A stretch of 64,000 nucleotides of DNA from Anaeramoeba flamelloides. Lineage: Eukaryota; Metamonada; Anaeramoebidae. The stretch covers positions 10,297,001 to 10,361,000 of the forward strand of contig JANTQA010000070.1 in NCBI GenBank assembly GCA_027625915.1. The letters run 5' to 3'. Positions 31,231 to 45,000 of the stretch are shown one piece after another. The notes beneath the pieces were generated by a model. That model saw nothing but the letters and a program-made list of their open reading frames with translations. It had not been told where the DNA came from and did no database searches. The position numbers and the translations under genes were made by a program. Numbering within the stretch: position 1 is the stretch's first letter; each line of letters opens with the position of its first letter.

Positions 31231-32550
31231 TCTTTTACAAAAAAATGAAAAACAATAAAAATATTTTGTAGGTTTTATTATTATTTTGGTAGTTACAAAA
31301 ATTATATCAGTCAAGAGGAAGTCAAAGGAGGGTGAAATAACATTGCTTTTTTTATTATAAATCCAAATAAATAAAGAAAACCATTGTATTTTTTTAATAA
31401 AATTAAAATTTCTTTTGAATTTTTTTCTTCAAAAAATATACAACTACTTTTTTTTGATGTGTGGCGTGGAAGACAAATCCCAAAAAAAAAAAAATAATAA
31501 TTTTTAAACCAAAATTGAAATTAAACTATTCTTTCTATGATTTGAGGTAATAAAATGCTCTTTTTTTACTAACTTTAATCAAAAAAAGATAAAATATAAC
31601 TACTACCAATCCTTCAAGTTATAAATAATTTTCTTAAAGACAATATTTATAATTTTCCAATCCAATTTGGTAATAAATAATCTCATAAAGATAATTCCAT
31701 CAAAGAAAATGGGTACCAGATCCAAGATGTTAATTGAAGATTTGATTTATTTAAGAAAATTTAACAGTAAAAAAAGCAATTAAAAAATGATTTCCAGTCT
31801 TCTTCGGAATTAAATAATTTTTGTCGTTTGAAATTTAAAATTGTAAGTGATGTGTTCTTAAAAAAAAATTGTTCTCTAAATAAAATTAATACCTTCTTAT
31901 TTTTCGACAAATTTTAATATTTCAAAATATTTTGTTGATAAATACAAATCAACCTTGTTTAACTCTTATGTTCAAAAAACAGAGTCTCTAAACTTTTTTT
32001 TGCCTTGTTAAATTCAATTTTCAACAAATAAGTTTTCATCCATTTCCATATAAATAGATTTTTAATAATATTGTCACAATAAATTAAAAAATGTTTCTGT
32101 TTTTTCTCTTTGTATTTGTTTTCTTTATGAGTTTTTTGAACAACATCACCATTTCAATTTTTAATATTCACATAGGAGTTAATATTATTTTTGATGTCGA
32201 TTACTGGAAATTAGAAAAAAACAAATATGAAATTGTAGCAAAGGCCATTTACTCATGTAAAACCTAAAAACAAATGTAATTCACCCATTACAACTGGATT
32301 CCTCTTTGAAAGGAAAATAGTTTACATTATTCCAAATATTTAATTTTTGAATTCATCTTTAAATTAAAAAAAAAAAATTCAAAAGAATTTTAAAAAGTCT
32401 AACTTTTATTTATTAGTTCAAAATAAAATAAAAAAAAATAAAAGATTAAAAAAAATTAATAAAAAAAAAAAAATTCAATAAAAAATTAAAAAAAAGAATT
32501 TCTAATTCTAAAAATCTTTTTTTAATATTTACATAAAAACGGAAACAAAA
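31231..32550. other. A+T-rich tract, no gene accepted
   Basis: Apart from the weak exon candidate near 31300-31360, only poly-A/T-rich sequence was seen. Confidence 0.4.
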
Positions 32551-33766
32551 TTAATATTGTTCATTAAAATTCATTCTATTTAGAAAAAAGGCCTTTACAG
32601 GATTAATTTGAAAATTGTTAAATGTGACAAATTGTTTCCCAAAGGATATTTGCTCCCAAGATAAATCATCGCATATAATAGTATTTTGTGTTTTTTTCAT
32701 TGGTATATTTGATTCCTTTGTTAATTTTATTTGATCGTTCAAATAAGGATTTGAAACTTTTGAAACTCTCATTAATCCATTATTTTTTTTTGAAATTTTA
32801 TATCTTACGGTTTTGGTTTCTAAATATAAAACTTGGGAATTAAATCGCGAATAAAGTGGCTCGGTGAAAAATGATTCAAAAAATTGATCTTGTTGGTAAT
32901 TTATGCTATTTATTTAAAAGAATTTATCAAATTTATAGAAAAAAATAAATTATTCATAATTTTGAGATTCAAAGAAGAAAAAGAAATAAAAAAAAATAAA
33001 TCATTTTGTGAATTCAAAGAATTTTATCACATTTTGTTATTATCAAATAAAATCAAATAATTTCACAATTAAAGGATAATTTTACCCCTAGTGAAATATA
33101 TATATATATATATATTTAAATAATCTAATATTAATGCAAGTAAACAATATTTTTTGTTTGTTCGTCAGTTGAGTAAATTGGTTGTAACTGAATTTATAAC
33201 ACCAAATGAAAATATTTTTTTTTTTTGTTTTTGTTTATTTCCTGTTACATAGAAAAATTAAAGTAAGTTTCAAAAACCAAAAACTGAAAATTTTTAAAAG
33301 GGTAAAATAGAATGGTTAAGTAACTGAAATAGTATCCTTTGGTGGTGGGCCATGAAGACTTTTGGTGACTGTCAAATCTAAAACCTGTTAAATTCAATTT
33401 TTTAGATCAATTAAAAAGATTAGTAAAAAAATGGAAATTTATTGCAATTTTGAAGATAAATACACAAATTATTGGAGTGGTTGTAATTCTTTCTAAATGG
33501 CCTATTGTTTAAACATTGCAAATCTATCAATTTTAAACCTTCTGCAAATGTAGAAATTAAAAAAATCACAAATCTGGAAAATTAATTGAGAAATTGATCT
33601 GAAATCAAAATCTAATTTGGATAAAAGTTTTAAAAAAGTTAGAAATATTTTTTTTATGATTTTTGTCAGAATTAAAACTTTTATATTTTTAATAAAGTGA
33701 AAAATTTTTTTAAAAAAAGTTGTTTCCTTCACAACCCATTCTCTAGACCACATTTGATGGTTGATC
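32551..33766 (-). CDS. Candidate downstream exons of the Rxt3-domain gene
   Basis: Four short coding-like segments follow the Rxt3 exons on the same strand. (a) 33766-33733, INHQMWSREWV; it joins exon 2 in phase (TG+G gives Trp). (b) 33384-33325, VLDLTVTKSLHGPPPKDTIS, phase 0. (c) 33187-33146, LQPIYSTDEQTKNI, phase 0; it could instead run to a stop at 33131. (d) 32905-32551, 117 residues containing YSRFNSQVLYLETKTVRYKI and ending RMNFNEQY. Segments a-c chain in frame; d needs phase 2, so an exon is missing or d belongs to another gene. G+C is locally higher than the flanks. No domain is recognised in these segments. Confidence 0.4.
33098..33117. repeat. TA dinucleotide microsatellite
   Basis: A short TA run inside the candidate intron between segments c and d of the Rxt3-like gene. 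Confidence 0.8.
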
Positions 33767-34497
33767 CTTCAATTTATTAAAATAGAAAACTTTTTTGAAG
33801 TTTTAATTCCGAAAAGTTTTCACTTTTTTAAAACATAAAACTTGATAAAAGTTTTAAAAAAGTCTTCACTTTCTTAAAACTGCCTTATTAAATTATAGAA
33901 TTTATATTATTTATATCAATTTAAAATATTTGAATATATTTTAATTTGAGAAAGATTGTTGATTCTTATTGGGAATTTACATTAAATTTAGGAAATATAT
34001 TTTGTTCATAAAAAAACATTTCCTCAAAATTTCCCAATTCTAAAAGGCGAATTAATAATTTATTCTTTCTTTTCAGAATGAAAAACAAATTAATTGTAAA
34101 TATGAATTTTTCAAGTAATCTATCATTTGTGTCAAGGAACAATTACAGAAATTAGATTTGAATTTTTTGTCAGTTTATCTAGTAATTTTGAAGTTTTGTG
34201 ATTTTTTTGATTTCTACATTTGCAGAACGGGTTAAAATTGATAGATTTAGAATATTTCATCAATAACTCTATGAAAAAAATTTGATGGTTACTTGATAAT
34301 TATATATTTTTGTTTAAAATGGGAGTATATTTTTGACTTTTTACAAAAATTTGCATTTGATCAGAAAAATTGAATTTCAGGTGTTTTTGATTCTACAATT
34401 AGTTCCTAAAATCAAAGCCACTCAAAATCTATTTCGATTCTGTGACTTTTTTAATTTTGATCAAATTTCGAAAAAGATAAAAAATAAAAATTAATTC

Positions 34498-35666
34498 TTA
34501 CCAAGGATCATTTGACAAATTAAACAACAGTGACGAATTCTTAAGTGTGGAATTTAAATTTTGAAACATGAAATTAAATTTATCTGGAAAATTATGTTTG
34601 TTTGTTTTTGAAATTAGATTTGTGAATTGAAATGTCTTGTCTTTACTCAAGTTAAATGTGGGTGTCTGAATTTTCACATCCTGTTGATCAGTATTTTCTG
34701 GTTTAAGGTTACCCGACACATTTGAGCTTTGTTTTGTTTGTTTGTTTTTTTCTTGCCCTTGTTCTTGTTGTTGGATTTCTTGTTTTTGTTCTTGTTGTAG
34801 TTCTTGTTTTTGTTTTTGTTCTTGTTCTTCTTGTTTTTGAACTTGTTCCTGTTCCTGTTCTTGCACTTGTTCTTGTTTTGGAGTATTGTTTAATTCCTTT
34901 TGCAATCGTTCTTCATACTGTTTTCTTTTGTTTGTGATCTCATTTTCTAAATGTTTTTGTGTGGTAATCAAATGGGTGATTTGTGAAAATTTCGTGACGT
35001 GAACACAACCAATTACACGTACAAGAGTGGGTATCTGTAAATGAGAATACTTTGGCCGAATTCCGTTTCTCATTTCCAGTTTATTTGAAATGTTGGGATC
35101 TTTTTTACAAAATTCAATATCACTGAAAATTCCTATTACCTCTGGAAATTCTTTTTTAGGTTTAAAAAAATTTGAATGTACGGTCACTATTGAAAATTTT
35201 TTTTGTATTTTTTTTGGAAAAAAGAAAGTTCGAAAGGGATCAAAAAAAATTTAAAAATTGAAAATTTAGGTTTTGTGAGAGAAAGGAATCAAAAACAATT
35301 ACTCGCAACAACATCAGATTTTGGAGAGTAAGGATTTGGTCCCCATAGTAAACGTTTTTTTAGACTTTTGCTTTCTGTTGTTAAGTAATCAGCTGGGATA
35401 TAGACTCTTAGCACCTTCCCAATTAGGTGTTCCTTTGGGAAATTGTTCACCAAAGTTTCCAAGACAAATTGGCCATACAAAACAGGCCCATGGATTATTT
35501 TCTCTTTGGCTTGCTCGATTGATTTCGAAGTAACTAAATTTTGTAAGTCATTTGTATTTTGTAATAGTGATACTTTACGTCGCTTTTTAAGACTATTTTG
35601 AGAACGGGGTTGGGTGGTGTTTGGTAAGTCAGTGATTGTTGTTCTTTTTCGAATCAAAGCTGACAT
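34498..35666 (-). CDS. Rxt3-domain protein (histone deacetylase complex subunit-like)
   Basis: Rxt3-domain proteins belong to Sin3/Rpd3L-type histone deacetylase complexes in yeast; function here is by family. Exon 1 is 35666-35303 from ATG, with donor GCGA|GTAATT in phase 1. Exon 2 is 35186-34502 after CAATAG. Joining gives RLLWGPNPYSPKSDVVA then MTVHS, which parallels the family motif LWGTD-x-YT-x-DSD-x-VA-x-x-HSG. RNGIRPKY follows, as in the usual NGIRS element. Exon 1 begins with a basic S/T/R/K-rich tail. After about residue 210 comes a Q/E-rich coiled stretch (KQEQVQEQEQEQ), then a low-complexity end. An in-frame TAA at 34498-34500 overlaps a good donor (CCTTG|GTAAGA). The protein is therefore 350 residues if unspliced there, or continues into the segments at 33766-32551. 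Confidence 0.6.
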
Positions 35667-36104
35667 TTTAAAAAAAAATCTTTTGAAAATAAAAAAAATG
35701 ATTTCTAGAATTCTTCCAATTTGAGAGACTATAGGTTACTTAATGAAAGTTTTGAAAATTCTTTATCTTTGAAAGAATCAAATTTCAATCACTTATTTTT
35801 TATCGAATACAGAAATTTTCCATCAAGCAAACAAGATTTTTAAGAATTTTAATAATTACCACCCCGAAAAAATAGATTTAGAGAAGAATAAAACGAGGGT
35901 AAATTGAAAAATTTACTTTTGTAAAAAATCCTTAAAAATGATAAATTTAACAAGTATTTTTTCCAGTTAACTCGAATCTAAATGATGTTTTAAATAAACA
36001 CATAACAATTCTATCGGATACAGATAAACTTTGTTTCCGTTTCATCAAGATCCTTACAGAATATTACGGTGCTACAAAAAATTCGAGTGAAAGAATCTTA
36101 CCTG
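35667..36104. other. 5' flank of the Rxt3-domain gene
   Basis: No gene seen. A minus-strand stretch near 36000-36055 (MKRKQSLSVSDRIVM) is coding-like but isolated. Confidence 0.3.
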
Positions 36105-36800
36105 GAAAATTTTCTAAAAAAAAAATCTCTAAAATTTTATATTTTTGAAATACAATCGTATAATAAACACTATTGTACATCCAAATTTTGAAAAAGGTTT
36201 CCAACTTTATAACTATTTCTGCAAATAAAAAAAGAACCAAATTGTCATTCAGGGTTTCAAAAAAAGGTTTTTAAATCGTGTAAAATACCAAATTTTTAAT
36301 ACTTAAAACAGACTTTAATGTTCAATTTCTTTTTAGAATTGGGAACTTTGAAGATTTGGTAAACTTCTTGGAATTATCGGGTTGGTGATTTTTTTATAAA
36401 GGTGAATGAAAATTTTGATCTTTTTATTTACAATTAATAGTTGATATTACATGAGAAGGTAAATTTTTTCAAAAAAAAATCTCTAAAATTTTGTATTTTG
36501 GAAATACAATCATAGAATCAACACCTTTATACACCACAATTTAATAAAAGGTTTTCAACTTTATCACTATTTATACAAATAAACAAAGATCAAAATTTTC
36601 ATTCAACTTTCCAAAAAAAACACTTTGTCAAGAATTAAAATAAGATAACCAAAATCTACAATTCTAAAAGGGAAACAAATAATTTGTGCTTTCTTTTCTC
36701 TAATTAAAAATTTGAAAAGTTAAAAGATTTAAAAAAAATTTTTTTTGAAAGTTGAATGAAAATTTTGTTCAATTTATTTTACAACCAATAGTAATAAACA
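36105..36800. repeat. Tandem pair of ~350-bp repeat units
   Basis: AAAAAAAATCTCTAAAATTTT followed by TATTTT-GAAATACAATC occurs at about 36118 and 36470. Each is followed by a CAACTTTATxACTATTT block and ends with TGAATGAAAATTTTG near 36405 and 36757. The second unit also has GATCAAAATTTTCATTCAAC inverted against its own end, so each unit may be a fold-back element. A third relative is at 46080-46325. Confidence 0.5.
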
Positions 36801-38640
36801 TTATAATACATAACAATTTTAAAAATGGTTTTCCACTGTATTTAATATTAATGGGGATTGCAAAAAAAATATGGAGATTTTCACTAATAGTTTTCATCAT
36901 TTTTAATTAAAAAATTTTGAAATTTCTATTTGACTTAGAGGAGAGATAATTTTAATCTATTTTTATAATAGTCTAAAAAGAATCATATTTTTAAATTCCA
37001 CAATAAAATCAAGTATTTCTTTCAATAGAAATCGTTAAATTGAATTGAAAAACTGATTTTTTGTCTGTTTTTGGAAGATTTTTTATCCTTCTATTTGTTT
37101 CATGTTTGAGTTTTTGAGGTATATTCCCGGTTGTTTTCTGCTAATACATTTTAACATTTATTATTTCTTCTTTCTAAATGAACAATCTAAGATTCATTTA
37201 TTTCAACTTTATTCCAATTAAAAAATACCCTGAAAATAGGTGTTTTTTTCAAAAGTCGGTATTTTGAAAAAGGGGGGTATTCAGATTTTAATGAGTTGAA
37301 TTGATATCTTTTCTTGATTACCTAAAATTATGATAACTTTGAAAAAAATAATTTATAAAAGGTGTATATGAAATCTAATATGTAGTTTTGGCTAACTTTA
37401 ATTTTCCGCGTCAATTTTTTCTAGTAGTGATGTGAAGACTTTTATATAACTTTTTGGAAGTTTTCTTATTTAAGAACTGTGTTTCAAATTTAAAACAAGT
37501 GTTAAGTTTAGTCTAATCAATATTTAGGAGTTAGTATATATTTCAAAGTATTGTCCAGCTAGATCTAAGTAGTAAAAAATGAAAATTTTTTCCTGAAATT
37601 GTCTAACTTGTATCAAAAAATGAAAAAGAAGATCTGAAAAAATATACTTTTTGAGAAAATTTCCCTGAAGAACAATTTTTAAAACCATGGCAACTTGTCT
37701 AGATTTTTTTATTGTTCTAGGAAGTAAATTAAGAGGGTCTTAAAAGTTGTTCTAAAGGGTAAAAATGTAGGAAATTTACATTTTTGGATGACTTTTCCTT
37801 TGATATTTCCTACAAATATTTATTTTGATAAGATGACATGTTGGTGGGTTTGGTATTGTACCGAATCCACCATAATTTTCATTTCCGAAAAATTATTGTT
37901 CTTTTCTCAATAGAAAGAATATTTTTTTTTTAAAATTTGCTTCAACTGTTCAATTTTTTGCAAATTTAATTTTCATCTGATCCTGTTATGAAAAATTCCT
38001 AAAAAGCTTTCACAAACACAACCTCTGGAACAATTTGTCTTGATACTAATAAAAATAGGTTTTGAGAGAAACAAGACAAACAAAAAAAAATATTACATAA
38101 AAATAAAAAAGATGTTTTGTATGTTTGTAAGGATCAATAACTTCTGTTCAAAAATCAAACAGAAATACTATATCGCAAAGGATTTTTGAGATCTTCAATT
38201 TTTGAAAAACAAAAAGAATATAAAACCATAAAAAAAAAGAGAAAACCACAACTCTTTTATTGAGATTAATTTGATTTATGGTTACAATAGAACAATTCAT
38301 GTAACTCAATAATCAAAAATCATAAAAAATATGATCTTTTAAAGTTGGAGTTTTTTATTGAAAATGTTTGAAAGTATCGTTATTTTGTAGGGTAAGAAAA
38401 TCTGGGTTATTTTTCTTTTTTATTTTAACTTTTTTTAGCAAATGTTTTCTAGTTAAGGTACCTCAAAAAGTCTTGTAAATTTTTCATGAAAAAAATTACA
38501 ACAATGCAATTTTTGATCCTAATTGGAGAATATTTTGAAGATCTAGACTTCTCATTTTAAATGATACTGGATCAAACGGTGTTGAGGTGATTTCATAAAT
38601 ACAAATGTAGTCGTGAAAAACTTGTAAACGTTTTTCAGGA
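36801..38640. other. A+T-rich tract with one hairpin
   Basis: No gene recognised. The only clear structure is the hairpin at 37842-37872. Confidence 0.4.
37842..37872. other. 14-bp hairpin with G-U pairs
   Basis: Arms TGGTGGGTTTGGTA and TACCGAATCCACCA close a tetraloop-sized gap. The two DNA mismatches would both be G-U pairs in a plus-strand RNA. No promoter or tRNA-like feature is attached. Confidence 0.45.
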
Positions 38641-38656
38641 TTAAGGGAGTAACCAC
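38641..38656. repeat. Unpaired T1-family terminus (TTAA + GGGAGTAACCACC)
   Basis: TTAA followed by GGGAGTAACCACC resembles the left end of the 52257-53625 element. No matching inverse end was found nearby, and a B-family element begins about 100 bp downstream. Confidence 0.45.
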
Positions 38657-38748
38657 CATAAAGCTAAGATTTTCAAATTTTAAAACTTTTAAAAATAGAT
38701 TCAAAAAAAAACATTTTTTCCTTTGGTTGTGTCTTAGTTACTTTTTAG

Positions 38749-39457
38749 TAAACTATTTTTCAGTCAAAAGGGCCCAGTTGTAATGGTATAATACATGTGT
38801 TTAAGGTGTTTGCGTATAGATATTAGAAGAAAAATTTTATTTTGGAAATTTTTAAAATTGAAATCATTTTTTCACACTTCTACACATTTTTGTTTTTTTT
38901 TTTCGATTTTTTTTTTAAAAACCTCATTCATTTGCAAAAAATTTTTTTTTATTGCAAGATCAATAGTCACTCGGTAAAAACGTGTTATTCTAATGTCATT
39001 GAATCCTGTAAAGATTGTTGAGAAATCTATTGATTTCTATGGCAATTCAATTTGATCTTTGATCTTGATATTTGTTTAATAAATGTGAAAAATTTTCACT
39101 TCATTTTCATTTCCTTTTTCAAATAGAGACCACAAATACCAACAAACTTTGTTTGGGGGCTTAATTTGTAAAAGAAAAGTATGGAAAACGAAGTGAAAAA
39201 TGTTTCATATTTATTATTCGAATACCAGTAGAAGTTCAAAACAAACATCGTTGTTTTTCTCAATAGGGCCCTAAGAATTTGAGTTTTTCAATTTTTAAGA
39301 AAAGCTATTGATTAATTGGTTTTCTTTCAGACATGTATCAACATTTATTTGAGGTGTATTATTCTCTTTATTTCTTATTTGTTCTTCAAAGGTCTATTAT
39401 ATAAAATAATTGATATTTGAAAAAAACGTTGGGCACCTTTGACTGAAACAGAGTTTA
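38749..39457. mobile_element. B-family inverted-repeat element, copy 2
   Basis: 709 bp. Left end TAAACTATTTTTCAGTCAAA then AGGGCCCAG; right end GGGCACCTTTGACTGAAACA then GAGTTTA. Internally it matches 29287-30053 and 59297-59831. It shares termini, but little interior, with the A family. No long frame. Confidence 0.7.
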
Positions 39458-42088
39458 TTTCAAATTACTAGTTAGAAAAAAAATTTATTAATTTTAGTTT
39501 CACAAGTAAAAAAATAATTCCAGTTTGGGAATGTCAAGTTGATTTTTTTACTCTATTTTTGGAACATTAAATAGTTTAACTTTTATTCTTATCTCAACTT
39601 TTTATTGTGATATTTTATTTTATGTTTAAAAAAAACTAATAAATTTTTTTTCAACAAAGCAGTTGAAATACTCAAAATTAAACAAAACTACACCTAAATT
39701 AACAAAACAATTGTCAGATCCAATTATAAATTTAAAAAAAAAAGTGAAAGTGTTGACTTCTGATATAAGATTCTAATTATAATTGTATTTACTCTAAAAT
39801 CTAAAAGGAACAATATATACAATTATCAATAAAAAAAAAGAAATGGTAACGGTTTTAAGATTTATCATTTTATATTAAACCTTATTGTGAAATGTTTTGA
39901 AATTAAACTGGGTGTTTAAAAATGATTCTTTCAAGTAATTTTTTTAACTAAAGAGAATTTGAAATATCGGACACACTTAATGTTTTCTATTATCTTGGGA
40001 ATTTGTATTTTTAGTAAATGTAAGATAACAATAAACTAGGATTCAAGGATTATTCGAAAAATAATAAGTTTTATTGATATAAATTTCCAATCAACACAAC
40101 AACCAAGTATAAAAAATACAAATAAAATATCTTTTGTTCTGATCACCAATTTAATTTTTCGTTTAATTTTTATATTTCAACATTGATTGTTTTTTATAAG
40201 ATCTTGATATTTATTAAATCAATAATTTTATAATTATATAATATCTTAAAATTACTTGATAAGTTATTATTAAGAAATTATATTTAATTTTTAACATTGG
40301 TATGAAGACCAATATCATGATTTGCGAATATATATCTAATAGAATCTCACAATTCAAAATAATTAGCCATTCTACTAAAATTAATTAGAAATTGAAACAA
40401 AAATACTAAATTAATCTTATATATTTTAAAATGAATAATTATTATCTATCTAAAATATTTTTAAAAAATACAAAATACTAAATTTAATAAGATAGAAAGG
40501 TAATAGAAATATTTTAATTTTTTTTTGGTTTTATTGTTCTTTTATATTTTGTTAAATTGATTTGTTGAAGCTGAGTGAAGTAAATATTGTAATAAATATT
40601 GTTAAAGTAAAAAAAAGTTTAATCAATCTTCTTTTAATACTTATAAAATCAGGATATATTTAAATTTATTAGAATTCAAAATAATTTGCTAGAAAATATT
40701 CTTGCATTATTGGAATATGTAAATATTTGATTTATTATTTTTTTTAATAATATATAAGGTATAAAAACAGTTCAAGTAGTGTATCATAAAAAAAAAAATT
40801 ATTCAATTAACATAAAATAGTTAAATAATATTAAAATTGTATTACCCAAAAATATGAATCACCTTTTAAAAGCTTGACACTATTAAATTAATTTATATAA
40901 GAAATACCAATAAAACCTAAAATTCTCTTTTCTAAAATAGAATTTTGTAAAAAAAACAATTAATATTTTATTGATTGAATATGTGTAAATTACCCTCTAA
41001 ATGTCCTTTTACTTAAATTTCCTCAAAGGTAATTTCTATTAAAATCATAGATTGTACTATTGTTAAAGGGAAAACACAGACTAAATGATTTTTTTGTTTC
41101 AAAAGCAAAAGCAAACAATTTACAAGAAAAAAAGAAAAAAGAAAAAATTGAAAACTGAAAAAAAAAAATCTTCAAGATCTCAAAAAGTGTCAAATATCTA
41201 CCCTATGAAACTAAAACAGTTGTATTTCTTCAAAATTAGAATTCACAGCCATTCTAATTGGAAATTAAGAGTCACTCTTTATCTGCTTTTTGAACATATA
41301 TTTCCTCATTTTTCATTGTTGATTTTTGAAGAGGGTCATAAATCACAAACTGGTTGGTTTTTGAAAAGTATTCATTTTTATTTAATAATTACACATTTTT
41401 TTTTTTCATTTCAGAAAATAATTTTTAACCTTAATTAACTTTAAAAAATAAAAAATTTTTGCTTAATAGACCTCAATTTAATTGATGAAATTTTGTTAAA
41501 ATCGGTTCAAAATTCCATTTATTAAATCATATATACCCCAATGAGCTTTATCTGTTGATATTTGAACAGAAATATTAATCAAAAAATAAGAACAAAATGA
41601 AGAATTTTTCCACAAAATCAATACTTTCCAATATAAAACAAAAAATAATTTTTAACCAATTTCAAGATTTAACCTTAATTATTAATAAATATAATAGGTT
41701 CACGTTTTTTTAATTTTATATTGGAAATCTTTAAATTTTGATTTCAAAAAATAGATTCAAATTAATAAATAGCTTAGATGGGGTAAATTCATCCATTCAT
41801 AATCCAAAACACAAATAACAAAAAAAAAAAAAACTTTTAAGAACTTAACAAAGGTTTGATTTTATTTTTAAAAAATATTAGTGCCTTAAATTGATCGTCT
41901 TTATTTATTTTTCTAAAATGATCAATAATTATATATTTAGCTATATAATTATATACTTGATTTGTAAATAAAAAAAAATGATAATTATTAAAAATATGAA
42001 TAAATATTCTTTTTGTTATCAAAAGATTAAAATAAAAAAAAAATAATAAAAAATAAAAAATAAAAATGTGAAAAAAAAATGTAAAAAA
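39458..42088. other. A+T-rich tract, no gene seen
   Basis: Holds the short repeat at 40970-41085. The 117-codon frame at 41085-41438 begins in a K-rich run and shows no domain. Confidence 0.4.
40970..41085. repeat. Short dispersed repeat, second copy
   Basis: Counterpart of 22985-23110 in the same orientation (GTGTAAATTACCCTCTAAAT and AGGTAATTTCTATTAAAATC). Confidence 0.45.
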
Positions 42089-45000
42089 TTATTTTAAGGA
42101 TTTAATTTGATTTTGGTATTTTTCGTTTAGTGCACATTCTTCTTGGAATTCATGAACAATATGGAAGTAAGCGCGTTGCTTTTCTAACAATTTTTTGTGT
42201 TTTCTTTCAAGTTCTTGATAACTACTGAGTTCAATATTATGAGCGTTTTCAACATTCTCTAATTTTGATTTTACATCATTTTTAAATTTGGTAAAATTGG
42301 TAATAAATTTACTCATCACGCTTTCATTCTTCAAAGCCTTTTTCATTCTTTTATTTACGGCTTGAAGAAATTCGACTTCTTTCGTTAAAATACCAAGAAC
42401 ACTATTACTAATATTAAATGAATTGAAATGCTTTTTTTGTTCTTTCAATTTTGTATTAACTTGTTCATACAACTCTACGAATCTTCTTTCGTATTGGATT
42501 AACTCAACTCTTGTTGGCACGTCGTCAATTTTATGTTTTAATTCACCAATCTCTCTCATTCTTTCACCAAGGATTTTTCTTAGTTTTTGCCATTTTGCCA
42601 ATTCTTGATTATAAGTTTTTTCAATTAATTCTTCCCTTTCCGAATTGATACCTTCATTAAGCCCTGCTAATTCCTTTTCCTTCTGTTTTAATTCATTATG
42701 TTGGATTCTACAATTAGCTTTAAATTCCTTTTCTTGTTTTCTTAAATTTTCATTCATTATTACTAACGTTTTTAATTGCTGGATGATTTTTCTGTTCTTT
42801 TCATCCTTTTCAATCGATTCAATTTTTTTAATTTCTTGTTGTAATTTTTCTTTATGATCTGTTTTTTCTGAAACTTTTTTTTTTGCTATTTCAACTTGAC
42901 CCCGTAATTTGTTTCTTTCATCTTTCATAATTTCCAATTTTCTATATTGTTGTTATTATTATTGTTGTTGTTGTTGTTGTTGTTATTTAGAAATTTATTG
43001 AATTTTTCAGAAGAGAAAATTTTTTTAAAGAATTAATGAAATTTATCGCAAAGAAAAAAAATTTTTTTTTCATAATAAATATTTGTTTATTGATATATTA
43101 TTTTTCAAACTTTATTAATTTTGTATTTTATAAAGAAAATATGAAAATAGTCATAATCTATTAAACAAGAAAAAAAAAAAAAAATTGAGTAAAATGTTTA
43201 ATAAACAATAACCAAAAAAATAGACATATTCAAATAGATTTAAGGGTCTCAGAACGTACTATGAATTTTCTTCATACTTGAGATGTGACTTACTTTTCCT
43301 GTAAAAATGATAATGTGAAAGTAGAGTTCATTTGGTTGAAAAAATTAAACAATATTCTTGTGAACATTTAAAGAATTCAAATATTAAAAATCAAATAACT
43401 TAAAAAAAAATTTCACAAGATCTCAATGACAAAAAAATTCAATTCACAAAAAATAGTTTAAAAGGATTCTCAATTTCCAAAAATTCAAATTTTAAAAAAT
43501 TGAAAGTTGAAAAGAATTCAAAATTTAAAAAAAACATTCAAATTTTTTAAAAAATTAATCTTTTCTTATTTTATATTCCCAAATGCCAAATTTCTACAAT
43601 TTTAAAACAAATTTTTTTCTTACAGTAAACATAATCAATTTAATTCGATTTAATTCAATTTATGGTTTTTCTAATATTCGTTATATTTTTAACAGAGTAA
43701 TGATTTTGTTAAAGTTTAACAGAAAAAAGTATTCATCAGAATTTATAACAATTTTTTAGAACAAACCAATTAAAGATCAAGGTAAATTGTGATTAGAAAA
43801 TATCGTATTTCAGAAAAAAAAAACACAAATTTTATATTTTTTGTTTGTAACACAAATAAAAATTAAAGTGAGATTTCTCGTTTTAATAAAGAAAAATCTG
43901 AATAATTAAATTAATAATGCATTATTCAAAAATAATTTGCACTTTTTTTAAGCAACAAAAGATTTTAATTTAAATAATAAATCGAAACAAAAAAGTATTG
44001 TTAATCTTATCTCCAAGAAGATGAAATATTAAGTAAGAAATTCTCTTCATTAAAAAATTGATGTTCCTCAATTTTTGAAAAATAATTTAATTGAAAATCG
44101 TTTAAAAATTAAGAAAAAAAAAAAAAAATGAATAAAAATAAAAAAAAAAAAATTACTCAGAAACTGTTTGATATTGCTCATTAAGTTTAGAAAGTTGTCT
44201 TTCATAATTCTCACGTATTCTTTGTTGCTGATCTTCATCAAAGATTTTTAATGATTTCGTTCCCTAATTTGATATACAAGTAAAAAATTTAATTTAATAA
44301 TAAATAAGAAATAAAGCAATTATAAAATATATTTAGATTAAATGTTTGTAAAATTTAGAAAAATAAAAATAAAAAAAATTTTTTATTAAGGAGATAATCA
44401 CATTATTTCATTTTTGAAAATTTTTAATTCTGAGAGCATTGCTGAAAAAAGATGATTTTTTGAAAAGCCAAATATTGAAACTTTGACAATCAAAATATTA
44501 TTAATTACTCTATTTCTGAAAAGAAATACAAACCAGGGTAAATCAAAGTTGAATCTTTTAAATTTACAATTTTTGAATAACATTTTTTTTTTGAATTAAA
44601 TATTTGGTTTTATTAAATTATTTTTTTTGAATCATGAAATGTGTTTATTAGGAATTATTGAGTAATCAAAGATTAAATCAATAAAATAGACCCAGAGAAG
44701 GTGTATATTTTAAAACAAATCTTTTCTTTTTTAGTAGACCAAACAAGAATGATCACCTTTCTCCTAAAAAACTTGTAGAAATCGATATTGATAAAAAAAT
44801 ATTTTTAATCAAAAGTATATTTTATATTATTTGTTTCTTTCTTGATCTTCTTGTTTTGAAAAGTTTGTACAAAATATTTTTCGAAAATTTTACATTCCTA
44901 TTTCTATTTTCTTTTCATTAAAATATTTGATACAAAATCGGTTTTCAAAATTTTCTATTCAAATATTGTTTTCAAAATAAAGAATTTTGTTTCAAAGAAT

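Noticed and set aside
34722-34937. Plus-strand hydrophobic frame resembling membrane segments
   Set aside because: Antisense of the Q/E-rich region of the Rxt3-domain gene.
42423-42857. Plus-strand frames with Ser/Phe-rich content
   Set aside because: Antisense of the CCDC93 coiled-coil exon.
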